Notes under the pieces: generated by a model
What the model saw: the letters and a program-made list of their open reading frames with translations, nothing else
What the model was told of the DNA's origin: nothing
The model's database searches: none
Source: Planctomycetota bacterium
GTDB lineage: Bacteria > Planctomycetota > UBA1135 > UBA2386
Reading direction: 5' to 3'
DNA length: 64,000 bases
NCBI GenBank assembly: GCA_020638695.1
Contig: JACKIB010000009.1
Span: 1-64,000 of the forward strand
Shown here: one piece after another, positions 42,232 to 51,054 of the stretch
Position numbering within the stretch: position 1 is the first letter of the stretch
Layout: every line of letters begins with the position of its first letter
Program-made: the position numbers and the translations under genes

Positions 42232-42723
42232 ATGGCCGAGAACACCCCCGGACCGCCTCCGCCCTCCGAGCATCACCAGCGCCTCCACGACAAGGTCGGG
42301 GTGTGGGATGTGGATTGCCGTTACTTCATGGATCCGGGTGGCGATCCGATCGCTGCAGCGGGCACCGATGAGGTCGAGGCGCTCGGCGCGTTCTGGACCA
42401 CGGCTCGATTCCGCTGCCAGGTGATGGGCAACACCATTTCCGGGCTGGCGACCACCGGCTACGACCCGGTTCGCGGCAAGTACATCGGCACCTGGCAGGA
42501 CTCGGCGACCCCCTACTTCTACTACTTCGAGGGGGACATGGACGAGGATGGTGCCCTGGTGATGGTCGGGGAGAACGTCGATCCGATGTCCGGTCAGCTG
42601 GCCACCTACCGCAGCGTCGAGCGGTGCGATGGGGACACCCGCAGCCTGGAGTTGTTCATCGAGGTGGCGCCCGGCCGCGAGGTGCAAATCCTCGAGTACC
42701 GCTACAAGCGCGCCGCACGCTGA
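42232..42723 (+). CDS. DUF1579 family protein
   Basis: 163 residues from the ATG at 42232. The family pattern is clear: HHQRLHDKVGVWDVDCRYFM at the start, FRCQVMGNTISGLATTGYDP in the middle, then GKYIGTWQDSATPYFYYFEG and a final charged strand VQILEYRYKR. DUF1579 proteins are small soluble beta-barrels, common in planctomycetes and proteobacteria, with no established function. There is no signal peptide. It lies 66 bp beyond the MITE pair and 98 bp before the ABC transporter genes, so it may be unrelated to either. Confidence 0.85.
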   Translation: MAENTPGPPPPSEHHQRLHDKVGVWDVDCRYFMDPGGDPIAAAGTDEVEALGAFWTTARFRCQVMGNTISGLATTGYDPVRGKYIGTWQDSATPYFYYFEGDMDEDGALVMVGENVDPMSGQLATYRSVERCDGDTRSLELFIEVAPGREVQILEYRYKRAAR

Positions 42724-42821
42724 GTCGCGCGAATGCGCGGCAGTCCCCGGACTGCGTCGGCCACGAGTGCCTCCCTCGGGGGGCGCTGCACCCTCGCCTC
42801 GAGCACTTTTCGCGAGTACCC

Positions 42822-43751
42822 ATGATCCGAATCGAAGGCGTCAGCAAACGCTTCGACGAGACGATTGCCGTCGACGGCATGACCCTCGAAGTCGGCGCGC
42901 AGAAGCTCTACGGGCTGATCGGTCCCAACGGCGCCGGGAAGACCACCACCCTGAAGATGCTCGCCACCTTGATCAAGCCGGACAGCGGCACGGTGACGGT
43001 CGCGGGCATGCAACTGTCGCGCGACACGCGCGGCATCCGCCGCCAGATCGGCTACATGCCCGACAGCTTCGGCACCTTCCGCGGCATGACGTGTGGCGAG
43101 TACTTGCAGTTCTTCGGCAATTGCCACGGGCTGCGAGGTCGCGAGCTCGTGCAGCGCATCGACGACGTGCTGGCGCTCACCGACCTCGGTCCGCGCCGCG
43201 ACGAACTCGCTTCCGGGCTGTCGATGGGGTTGCGCCAGCGGTTGTCGCTCGCCAAGACCTTGTTGCATGACCCGCGCGTCCTGCTGCTCGACGAGCCGGC
43301 GAGTGGCCTCGATCCACGGGCCCGCATCGAGATCCGCGTGTTCCTCAAGGAGCTGGCGCGGATGGGCAAGACCATCGTCATTTCGAGCCACATCCTCGCC
43401 GACCTCGAGGACATCTGCACCGATGTCGCCATCATCGAACACGGTCGCCTGGTATGGGATGGACCGCTCGCCGCGGTGACGGCAGCGGGCGCAGACGATT
43501 CGGTCGTGCTCGAGCTCGAGGTCCCGGAGGCCCAGCGTGATGCTGCGCGCGCGCTGCTCGAGAAGGTCGAGCGTGTCGTGGCGGTCGAAGTGGTGGATGA
43601 GCGCCTGCAGGTCCACACCGCCACCGAAGCGAACAACGCATTGTTGCGCGTCCTGTTGGACGCCGAGATCCAGGTGCTGCACTTCACCCGCAAGGTCCGG
43701 CGCCTCGAGGACCTGTTCCTCGACCAGACCAAGGGGTTGGCCGGCGGATGA
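42822..43751 (+). CDS. ABC-2-type transporter ATP-binding protein
   Basis: 309 residues from the ATG at 42822. It powers a transporter by ATP hydrolysis on the cytoplasmic face. The motifs are complete: Walker A GPNGAGKTT (residues 34-42), signature LSMGLRQRLSLAK (about 130), Walker B VLLLDEPASGLDP (about 150) and switch His in ISSHIL (about 190). The last ~80 residues are the extension common in DrrA/CcmA-type ATPases of ABC-2 systems. The stop overlaps the start of the permease gene by 4 bp (ATGA at 43748), so the two are translationally coupled and form one transporter. Confidence 0.92.
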   Translation: MIRIEGVSKRFDETIAVDGMTLEVGAQKLYGLIGPNGAGKTTTLKMLATLIKPDSGTVTVAGMQLSRDTRGIRRQIGYMPDSFGTFRGMTCGEYLQFFGNCHGLRGRELVQRIDDVLALTDLGPRRDELASGLSMGLRQRLSLAKTLLHDPRVLLLDEPASGLDPRARIEIRVFLKELARMGKTIVISSHILADLEDICTDVAIIEHGRLVWDGPLAAVTAAGADDSVVLELEVPEAQRDAARALLEKVERVVAVEVVDERLQVHTATEANNALLRVLLDAEIQVLHFTRKVRRLEDLFLDQTKGLAGG

Positions 43752-46700
43752 TCGATCGAGTCCTGACGCCGCTGCGCGGCAACCCGATTCTCGGGCGCCA
43801 CCTGGCGACCACCTTCACGGGGATGCGGCTCGGCTTCGCCTTCCTGCTGCTCACCGGGGCGATGGTGGGGGTGTACGGGGTGCTGTTTGCCGCGATCTCG
43901 CACAACGCGTCGACTCCCCCCGGAGTGGTGTACGTCGCGCACAACGCGGTGTTGTTCGCCGCGCTCCTGCTCCTGTTGCCGCTCAAGCTGTCGGGATTGA
44001 TCGAGGGGCCGCGGGTCAACCGGGCGTTCGATCAGATCGTGGTGACCGGAGTCGGACCGCCGGTGCTGTTCATCGGGGCGTGGGTCAGCGGTCTGGCGTA
44101 TGCCGCGCTGCTGCTGTTCGTCACCGTGCCGTTCGCCGCCTGCATGGTGACGTTCGGCGGGGTCGGCGTCGGCCAGATGCTGATCGGTTACGTGACGCTG
44201 TTTGCCTACTGCTTCGTGATCATCGCCGCGACGCTCGGTGCGTCGGTGTTCGGTCGCGAGTGGTTCACCGTTCCGGTGGTGGTGGCGGTGCTCGGTACCT
44301 TGGCGGTATTCGCGTTCGTCCCAGATCGTTGGTGGGTCAACAGCTACCCTTCTGCGTTGGCCGAGCTGACACCAGTGCGCTTGCTGCTGGCGCAGGCCGG
44401 GCAGGAGCCGAGTTTCCACCCGGCGCTCGGTGCTTCACCACCGGTTTTGCTGCTGTACAAGATCCCGGTAGGGCTCTACCGGGTTCTGGCGTGGGGAACG
44501 GTCGTCTTGGCCAGCGCGGTGCTCTTCCACGTTGGGCCCGGCCACGTGTTCTCGCCGGGGCTCGACATCTTCGGGACCGTGGTGCGGCGCGGCGATCGCA
44601 AGCGGGGGTTGCTCGGCCGCCTGCGCGGTGGGCTCACCCGGCGCGTCGAGATGGCGTTCTTCTACGAGAACGCGCCGGCCTGGACGCAGCGCTTCGGCGT
44701 GCCGATCCGCTTGGGAATGGTCACCTTGCTGGTGCCGCTGGCTTGGGCCGTGATGATCGGTGGACTGTACCGCAGTGGCGCTGCCGCCGGCCGTGAGCAC
44801 GTATTCAGCGACGACACCATGTCGGTGTGCATGTGGTTCGGCGCCTCGATCCTCGCACTCTGGTGTCTGCTGAATGTCGGCTCTCGCCACGCGGCCCACA
44901 GCACGCTGCAGATCGGAAGGTGGCGACCGACCCGCGAAGTGGTGACGTGGATCGTGTTCGCCTTGCTGCTGCACGCGCTGACCTGGATGGAGCACGAGAC
45001 GATCCGCGAGATCGTCAGCACCGGGGCGACGCGGCGCGGTGCGAAGCTGACCGCGAGTGGTGTGACGAACTATGCCGCGAGCTGGTGGCAGTTGCTCGCC
45101 GCTACCTTGCTGATGGTGTTCAACGTGTTCCTGATCACGCGCATCGCCACCGCGGTATCAGCGAACTGGTTCTGGGCCAGCGGACTGTCGTTGCTGGGCT
45201 TGGTGTTGCTGCTCGGCGTCCCGGCGATCGTCGCCGTGTCGGTCCGCGAAGAGGTCATTTCGCCCGAGTTCGAGCGCCTCGCATACCTGACACCGGCGTG
45301 CCTGTACGAACAGGTGCCGTTCCGCGTCCTGATCCATCCGTCGGAGGTCAATTGGGGGCAGTTCGCGCTGTCCCACTCGGTGCTGGCGGGCGGGCTGACA
45401 GTTCTGTACGTGCTCGTCTCCGTCCTTCGGCGTGGCTCCCGACGCGGGGGGTCTCCGGGAGCGGCAGCCGCGGCGATTCTGGTGTGCTGCGGTCTGGCGA
45501 CCGACGGACGCGCACAAGACCCTGAACCTCAGAGGGGTGATGCGCCCATCGAGGTGATCAGCGCGGCCCGCGGCTTCGGTGGCTCGGTGTGCGTGCACGG
45601 TGTCGACTTCGTGAACGCGGTGGTCCGCAACCCGGGTTCTTCGCGCATCGACGTCGAGTACTGGATCGAGGAACAGCCCGATGTGCCGATCACCGAACGG
45701 CGACAGTTCGTGCTGACGCCGGGCGCCACCCGCCACGTCCATTGGCCCCGCTCCGGGAATGCGCGGAGTACCTTCGGCAGGACGCAGCGGTTGGCGTTCC
45801 GCGTCGGCACCCGGGTCGTGCGCTCCGAGCCGCTCATGCTGCGCGAACTGACCGCCTGGCTGCGGCGGACCAACAAGGGGCGGCGTGCCGAGCAGTTCCT
45901 GTTCGTCGGCGAGCGCGGTGGCTTCCCGCAGAAGTGGTTGATCAAGGCGCACGAGGAGAGCAGTGCGAACCTGCTGTCCTGTCCGCCCAGCGACCTTCCG
46001 TCCGATGTCGCCAGCTACGAGGGTGTCGAGGTGGTCTGGCTGCGCGCCCGCTCGTTGACGGAGATGAGCACCCCGCAGCGAGCAGCGTTGCAGCTGTACG
46101 TCCGGGCCGGTGGATCGGTGGTGCTGTACGGCGGCGTCGCGGCGGAAGACCTCGAGGGCGCCGGAGAATGGGAGAAGCTGATCCGCCCGGTGAGGGTCAC
46201 TCCGGCGGCGTTCGGTGGCAAGCAGTTGGTTCATGTGGCGCTCGACCAAGGTCGGGACGTGCTGTGGCCAGCGGGACGGAGCGGCGACGCGGGGGACACT
46301 CCGGCGCTCTTGAACGTGCGGCACATCGGCGCGGGTTCGGTCGCGCACTGCTCGTTCGTTCCGCTCCCCGAAAGCCTGCCGCTGGAGCTCCGGGATTCCG
46401 ATGCGTTCTGGACGCGGTTCGACGAGGCACTGCCGCGCAGCGCGTTCCCGCTGATCAACTACGGACCCGACGAGTGGCTACTGCCGGACATGTCCACGCT
46501 CACGCTGCTCGGGGTGTTCTACCTGGTCTACGTGGTGCTGTTGACCGGCACGCTGTTCGTGTTCGCCCGCCGCCGGCAGCAGCGCGCTCGGATGTGGGTG
46601 CTGGTCGCAGTGCTGCCGTTGTTGTTCCTCGGGCTGGTCCCCGGGGTGATCCGTGCCGTGCGCAGCGTGCCGAGTCGCGGGATCTACTCCGAGGTGGTCT

Positions 46701-47458
46701 ACGCCAAGGCGGGCTCGACCGAGGCACTCGTGGCGGCGGAGTTGGAGGTCGTCTCGGCCGGCCGGCAGGAACATCGGGTCCGGGTTGCCGGTGTGATGCC
46801 CTCGGCTTGGGCCGCGGTCGACAGCCGGAGGGTGTTCGTGTGGGGTGGACTCGGTGTCGGGGCGACGCTGACCGGTGCGCGGCAGGAGCCAGTCCGGCCG
46901 GTCGACCGGGACGCGGGCTTCGATGTGCAGTGCACCACGTCGCCGTGGAGCCAAAGTCGGATGGTGATGTTCGATCGCGCCACGCTCGACGAGGCGGTGG
47001 AAGGCCACGCGCGGCAACGCAAAGGCAAGCTCGACCTCGAGGTCCGTCTGCCCAAGTCGATGCGAGGTCGGGAAGTGTTCGTGTTGATGCGTGCCACCGG
47101 GAATTCGCAGTGGCAGCGCGTCGACGTGCGACCCGACGCGCAGGGGGTCATCCGCGCCAGGTCTGCGGTGGGCGGAGCGAGAATGCGCGGGGCCAATCGG
47201 CTGCCGTTGCACACCCGCTGGAACCTGACCAGCTGGCGCAGCGGCCCGTTGGTGCTGGTGGCGGTCCTGCCGGGTCGCGAGCAACCCACGCGGCTCGTTC
47301 CGCGCAGCGAGGACTTGGTGTTCGAACGCGGGATCTCCGCCCGTCAGGCGGAGCGGTCTCCGGATGATCTCCGTCGCGGCACGATCCGCAGCACGCCCTC
47401 GGGGTTCGTGAAGTCCCTGGTGGAGCACGTGGCGGTGTTCGAGATCCCCCTCCGGTAG
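43748..47458 (+). CDS. ABC-2 permease fused to a large extracytoplasmic region
   Basis: 1236 residues. The first ~570 residues hold roughly 12 hydrophobic segments (FAFLLLTGAMVGVYGVLFA, VLFAALLLLLPLKLSGLI and others), typical of an ABC-2 permease pair or an ABC-2 permease-like bundle. At about residue 580 a signal-peptide-like segment (GAAAAAILVCCGLATDGRAQ) is followed by a ~330-residue soluble region containing beta strands and a GATase/Rossmann-like stretch, then two more membrane spans at about 917-970 (LTLLGVFYLVYVVLLTGTLF, VLPLLFLGLVPGVIRAV), and a final ~250-residue beta-rich domain. The internal signal peptide suggests that two once-separate genes have fused. Its partner ATPase is directly upstream. 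Confidence 0.8.
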   Translation: MIDRVLTPLRGNPILGRHLATTFTGMRLGFAFLLLTGAMVGVYGVLFAAISHNASTPPGVVYVAHNAVLFAALLLLLPLKLSGLIEGPRVNRAFDQIVVTGVGPPVLFIGAWVSGLAYAALLLFVTVPFAACMVTFGGVGVGQMLIGYVTLFAYCFVIIAATLGASVFGREWFTVPVVVAVLGTLAVFAFVPDRWWVNSYPSALAELTPVRLLLAQAGQEPSFHPALGASPPVLLLYKIPVGLYRVLAWGTVVLASAVLFHVGPGHVFSPGLDIFGTVVRRGDRKRGLLGRLRGGLTRRVEMAFFYENAPAWTQRFGVPIRLGMVTLLVPLAWAVMIGGLYRSGAAAGREHVFSDDTMSVCMWFGASILALWCLLNVGSRHAAHSTLQIGRWRPTREVVTWIVFALLLHALTWMEHETIREIVSTGATRRGAKLTASGVTNYAASWWQLLAATLLMVFNVFLITRIATAVSANWFWASGLSLLGLVLLLGVPAIVAVSVREEVISPEFERLAYLTPACLYEQVPFRVLIHPSEVNWGQFALSHSVLAGGLTVLYVLVSVLRRGSRRGGSPGAAAAAILVCCGLATDGRAQDPEPQRGDAPIEVISAARGFGGSVCVHGVDFVNAVVRNPGSSRIDVEYWIEEQPDVPITERRQFVLTPGATRHVHWPRSGNARSTFGRTQRLAFRVGTRVVRSEPLMLRELTAWLRRTNKGRRAEQFLFVGERGGFPQKWLIKAHEESSANLLSCPPSDLPSDVASYEGVEVVWLRARSLTEMSTPQRAALQLYVRAGGSVVLYGGVAAEDLEGAGEWEKLIRPVRVTPAAFGGKQLVHVALDQGRDVLWPAGRSGDAGDTPALLNVRHIGAGSVAHCSFVPLPESLPLELRDSDAFWTRFDEALPRSAFPLINYGPDEWLLPDMSTLTLLGVFYLVYVVLLTGTLFVFARRRQQRARMWVLVAVLPLLFLGLVPGVIRAVRSVPSRGIYSEVVYAKAGSTEALVAAELEVVSAGRQEHRVRVAGVMPSAWAAVDSRRVFVWGGLGVGATLTGARQEPVRPVDRDAGFDVQCTTSPWSQSRMVMFDRATLDEAVEGHARQRKGKLDLEVRLPKSMRGREVFVLMRATGNSQWQRVDVRPDAQGVIRARSAVGGARMRGANRLPLHTRWNLTSWRSGPLVLVAVLPGREQPTRLVPRSEDLVFERGISARQAERSPDDLRRGTIRSTPSGFVKSLVEHVAVFEIPLR

Positions 47459-47465
47459 CTCGCTG

Positions 47466-47643
47466 GAGGCCTAGGAGTCTGCGCCACAGAATGACAACCC
47501 ATGAGATCCGCGCCTTCCAGCACCTGTCACCCCCCGAAATCCTCGCCGAATCCACCAATTCGGCTGTGTTTTCGGGCGGCGACCTGCGCCGAAATCCACG
47601 AACCTCCTGAGTCACCCTTCTGTGGCGCAGACTCCTAGGCCTC
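47466..47643. repeat. CTAG-bounded MITE, family A copy 2
   Basis: The core element is 47471-47638 (168 bp) with inverted ends CTAGGAGTCTGCGCCACA. The flanking GAGGC and GCCTC extend the inverted repeat to 25 bp. It is the reverse of copy 1. It begins 7 bp after the permease stop and ends 10 bp before the ATG of the FGE-domain gene, so it makes up nearly the whole upstream region of that gene. Confidence 0.85.
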
Positions 47644-47653
47644 GAGGCCCCGC

Positions 47654-48676
47654 ATGAGTCGCCGATCACTCTTCGTTCTCGCCTGCACACCCCTTGCGAT
47701 CGCCGCACAACCGCCGGCACCGGTCGGCCCATCGCCGACCGTCCTCGCTTGGGCTGAAATCTTGCAGGCGCGGCCGAGTGTGCGTGATGTGCCGGACGCG
47801 AAGCTGCGAGCGCGGATCGTGGCGACGGGCCTGCCGTGGCGGGTCCGCGACAGGCAGGCGGGTCTCGAACTCGTGCTCGTTCCGCCCGGCGACTACGAGC
47901 AGGGAGCGCATGCGGCCGATCGCCGCGCGAGCGCGGTAGAGAAGCCGCAGCACGTAGTGCGGATCGAGAAGCCGTTCTGGGTCGCGCGGTTCGAGGTGAC
48001 GAACGCGCAGTTCCGTCGCTTCAAACCGGCGCCGAGGCTCACGCCACAACCGTGGTGGAAGAAGAAGCGACGATCCGCGCCCGTCGCACCGCAGCCGCCG
48101 ATCGATAGGGTCGTACTGGACGGTGCCGACCAGCCAGCGGTCTTCGTCTCCTGGAACGAGGCGGCCGCCTACTGCAAGGAGTTCGGGTTTCGGCTCCCTA
48201 CCGAAGGGGAGTGGGAGTACTTCGCGCGCGCCGGGATGTCTTCGGCGTACTTCTGGGGCGAGGACGCGACGCAGGGCAGAGGGTTCGCGAACGTGCTCGA
48301 CGTCGTGACCGGCAAGGCGCTGGAACTCGAGAAGGCGACGTTCGCGTTCGACGACGGCAACCGCGGCACGGCCAAGGTCGGGACGTTCCGCGCGAACGGG
48401 TTCGGGCTGTTCGACGTCACCGGCAACGCTTGGGAGTGGTGCGCGGACTGGTACGACCCGAAGGCGTATGCAAAGGCGCCACCCGACCAGCGGGCGCGCA
48501 TGTTCCGCGTGTGCCGTGGCGGCTCGTGGTTCGACGGCCCGGCGCGGTGTCGTCTCAGTAGCCGCAACGGATTCGGGCCGGAGGACCAGGTCAACCTGGT
48601 CGGGTTCCGCGTCGTGCGTGATGCGTCGAAGTCGCCGCCGTCGAAGTCCGGGCCGGCGACCGAAGGCAAGCGGTAG
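47654..48676 (+). CDS. Secreted FGE-sulfatase (formylglycine-generating enzyme-like) domain protein
   Basis: 340 residues from the ATG at 47654, with a signal peptide (MSRRSLFVLACTPLAIAAQP). Residues ~70-325 form an FGE/SUMF1-type domain: ELVLVPPGDYEQGA, FWVARFEVTNAQFRRF, PAVFVSWNEAAAYCKEFGFR, LPTEGEWEYFARAG, GLFDVTGNAWEWCADWYDP, RVCRGGSWFDGP and NLVGFRVVRD. True formylglycine-generating enzymes oxidise a sulfatase cysteine; many bacterial members only bind ligands. The two active-site cysteines of the classical enzymes were not identified with confidence. The promoter region is formed almost completely by a MITE (47466-47643). Confidence 0.85.
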   Translation: MSRRSLFVLACTPLAIAAQPPAPVGPSPTVLAWAEILQARPSVRDVPDAKLRARIVATGLPWRVRDRQAGLELVLVPPGDYEQGAHAADRRASAVEKPQHVVRIEKPFWVARFEVTNAQFRRFKPAPRLTPQPWWKKKRRSAPVAPQPPIDRVVLDGADQPAVFVSWNEAAAYCKEFGFRLPTEGEWEYFARAGMSSAYFWGEDATQGRGFANVLDVVTGKALELEKATFAFDDGNRGTAKVGTFRANGFGLFDVTGNAWEWCADWYDPKAYAKAPPDQRARMFRVCRGGSWFDGPARCRLSSRNGFGPEDQVNLVGFRVVRDASKSPPSKSGPATEGKR

Positions 48677-48849
48677 ACCTGGGCGACGCCGGTCGAAGCA
48701 CCGCGCGCCATCGCGCTGCCTGATGTCACACTTGCGATGTCCGACGTCAGATGTAGTGACCGCGCGCACCGGCACGCGACCTCGCGGCGCGCCAGCGGAG
48801 CGCCGGCACGGTGATCGACATGCCGAGCTGCCCGGCTATGCTCTTGCGG

Positions 48850-51054
48850 ATGGGCGATCCACTGGCCGACCTCAACCCGGCGCAGCGCGAGGCGGTGAGA
48901 CACGGTGACGGGCCGCTGATGGTGCTCGCGGGCGCAGGCTCCGGCAAGACCAGGGTGATCACCCGACGCATCGCGTGGCTGCTCGACCAGGGTGTGTCGC
49001 CGGACAGCATTTTGGCGCTGACCTTCACCAACAAGGCAGCGGGCGAGATGGCCCAGCGCGTACAGGCGCTCGGGGGCCACCGGGTGCGCGTCGCGACTTT
49101 CCACTCCGCGTGTGCCCGGTTCCTGCGGGTCGATGGCCATCTGCTGGGTTATCCGCGCGCATTCTCGATCTACGACACCTACGACCGCGACGTGTGCATC
49201 AAGCAGCTGCTGGTCGAGCACGGGGTGACGCAGGGCGGTGGAGTGACGCCCAGCAAAGTCGGATCGCGGATCTCGCGGCTGAAGAACCTGGGAGTCGGAC
49301 CGGCCGATTTCATCAGCGGACTCGGTGAAGTCGATGCGGCGGTGCGGCGGGTCTATGCGCCGTACCTCGATCGGATGCGCGACCTCGGGGCGATGGACTT
49401 CGACGATCTGTTGCTCCGCATGTGCGACCTGCTGGCCGAGCATCCGGCGGCAGCCGAAGTCTACCAGGAGCGGTTCCGCTACCTGCTGGTCGACGAGTTC
49501 CAGGACACCAACGTGGTGCAGTACCGCCTCGTCAGGCTGCTGACCGGCAAGCACCAGAACGTGTGCGTGGTCGGTGATCCGGACCAGTCGATCTACCGCT
49601 TCCGCGGCGCCGAGCTGCGCAACATCCTCGATTTCGAGAACGACTACCCCGCTGCCGCGCTGATCCGGTTGGAGACCAACTACCGATCGACCGGATGCAT
49701 CCTCGCCGCGGCCCAGGGGCTGATCGAGAACAACCGGGATCGGCTGCCGAAGACCTTGCGCACCGACGCGGAGTTCGGCGCGCCGATCAAGGTGGTTCGC
49801 ACCGGCTCGGATCGCGAGGAAGCCGACGAAGTGGCCGGGGCGATCGCCGAGTTGCTGCGCCACGGAGTGGGGCCCGAGCAGGTTGCGGTGTTCTACCGGA
49901 CCCATTTCCTGAGTCGCGCGGTCGAACAAGCGTTCCGTCAGCGTGGGATCGGCTACGACGTGGTCGGTGGGCTGACGTTCTTCGAGCGGCGTGAGATCAA
50001 GGATTTGTTGGCGTTCCTGCGGGTGCTGGTCAATCCGCTCGACGACGTCAGCATGCTGCGGATCGTCAACGTCCCACCGCGCGGCGTCGGCAAGACCAGT
50101 TTGCAGAAGTTGGTCGACGCGGCGGCCGACGGGGAACTGTCGTTGCTCGAGGCGGTGTGCCAACCGGAGGTGCGCGGGTCGTTCACCGGCAAGGCGCGCA
50201 CCGGCCTTCAGCAACTCGCCGCGTTGCTCGAGTCGATCGACACCACTGCACCGCCCGACGAAGTGCTGCGCGAGGTGCTGGCCGGCACCGGATACATGGA
50301 CTACGCGGCCGGGCTCGGTGACGTGCTCGACCAGAGCCGCGAAGAGAACATCCAGGAGTTGTTGACCGACGCGGCGGAGTACGCGGCCGAGCATGCGGAT
50401 GGTTTGGCGGGGTACCTGCAGCACGTCAGTCTGCTGACTTCGCAGGACGAGCAGGACGTGGAGCAGGCGACCGTAACCCTGATGACCGTCCACTCCGCCA
50501 AGGGGCTGGAGTTCGACCACGTGTTCGTGCTCGGGCTCGAGGAGGGCACGTTCCCGCATGCACGCTCGCTCGAAGAGCCGGTCGAACTCGAGGAAGAGCG
50601 CCGGCTGATGTATGTCGCGATCACCCGCGCCCGGCAGGCGCTGATGCTCAGCTACGCGGCGTTCCGCATGGTCGGTGGTGTGACCCAGCGCCAAGCACCG
50701 TCTCGGTTCCTCGCCGAACTCCCGTCCGAGTGCACGGTCCGTGCGAGCGCCGGGTGGACCGACGACTCGTTCGGGTTCGCCGACGCGGACTCGCTCGGCT
50801 ATCCGGCCGGCACGGACTCCGACTTCGGGGTGGACCACCTGGCCGAGGGGCCCGGCGACGATGAGTTCGACGAGGACGCCATCCAACCGGGCACGCGCGT
50901 TCTGCACCGTCGCTACGGTCGCGGGGCGGTGGTCCGGATGACCGGCGAGGGGAATCGAATGCGGGTGGTAGTGGCATTCGACGACGGTCGTGAGCGCACC
51001 CTGATCCCGGAGTACGGGCAGCTGCAGATTCTGCGGAGCGGCGGGGCGTGGTGA
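48850..51054 (+). CDS. pcrA: ATP-dependent DNA helicase PcrA/UvrD
   Basis: 734 residues from the ATG at 48850 (an in-frame start at 48811 is possible). A superfamily 1A 3'-5' helicase for repair and replication-fork maintenance. Motifs: AGAGSGKT (residues 27-34), LTFTNKAAGEMAQR, VDEFQDTN (about 213), GDPDQSIYRFRGA, LETNYRS, VHSAKGLEFDHVFV (about 548) and EERRLMYVAITRAR. The C-terminal ~50 residues (PGTRVLHRRYGRGAVVRM to ERTLIPEYGQLQIL) match the Tudor-like domain by which PcrA contacts RNA polymerase. Its stop overlaps the start of the sigma-54 AAA+ gene (GTGA), so the two are translated together. Confidence 0.93.
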   Translation: MGDPLADLNPAQREAVRHGDGPLMVLAGAGSGKTRVITRRIAWLLDQGVSPDSILALTFTNKAAGEMAQRVQALGGHRVRVATFHSACARFLRVDGHLLGYPRAFSIYDTYDRDVCIKQLLVEHGVTQGGGVTPSKVGSRISRLKNLGVGPADFISGLGEVDAAVRRVYAPYLDRMRDLGAMDFDDLLLRMCDLLAEHPAAAEVYQERFRYLLVDEFQDTNVVQYRLVRLLTGKHQNVCVVGDPDQSIYRFRGAELRNILDFENDYPAAALIRLETNYRSTGCILAAAQGLIENNRDRLPKTLRTDAEFGAPIKVVRTGSDREEADEVAGAIAELLRHGVGPEQVAVFYRTHFLSRAVEQAFRQRGIGYDVVGGLTFFERREIKDLLAFLRVLVNPLDDVSMLRIVNVPPRGVGKTSLQKLVDAAADGELSLLEAVCQPEVRGSFTGKARTGLQQLAALLESIDTTAPPDEVLREVLAGTGYMDYAAGLGDVLDQSREENIQELLTDAAEYAAEHADGLAGYLQHVSLLTSQDEQDVEQATVTLMTVHSAKGLEFDHVFVLGLEEGTFPHARSLEEPVELEEERRLMYVAITRARQALMLSYAAFRMVGGVTQRQAPSRFLAELPSECTVRASAGWTDDSFGFADADSLGYPAGTDSDFGVDHLAEGPGDDEFDEDAIQPGTRVLHRRYGRGAVVRMTGEGNRMRVVVAFDDGRERTLIPEYGQLQILRSGGAW

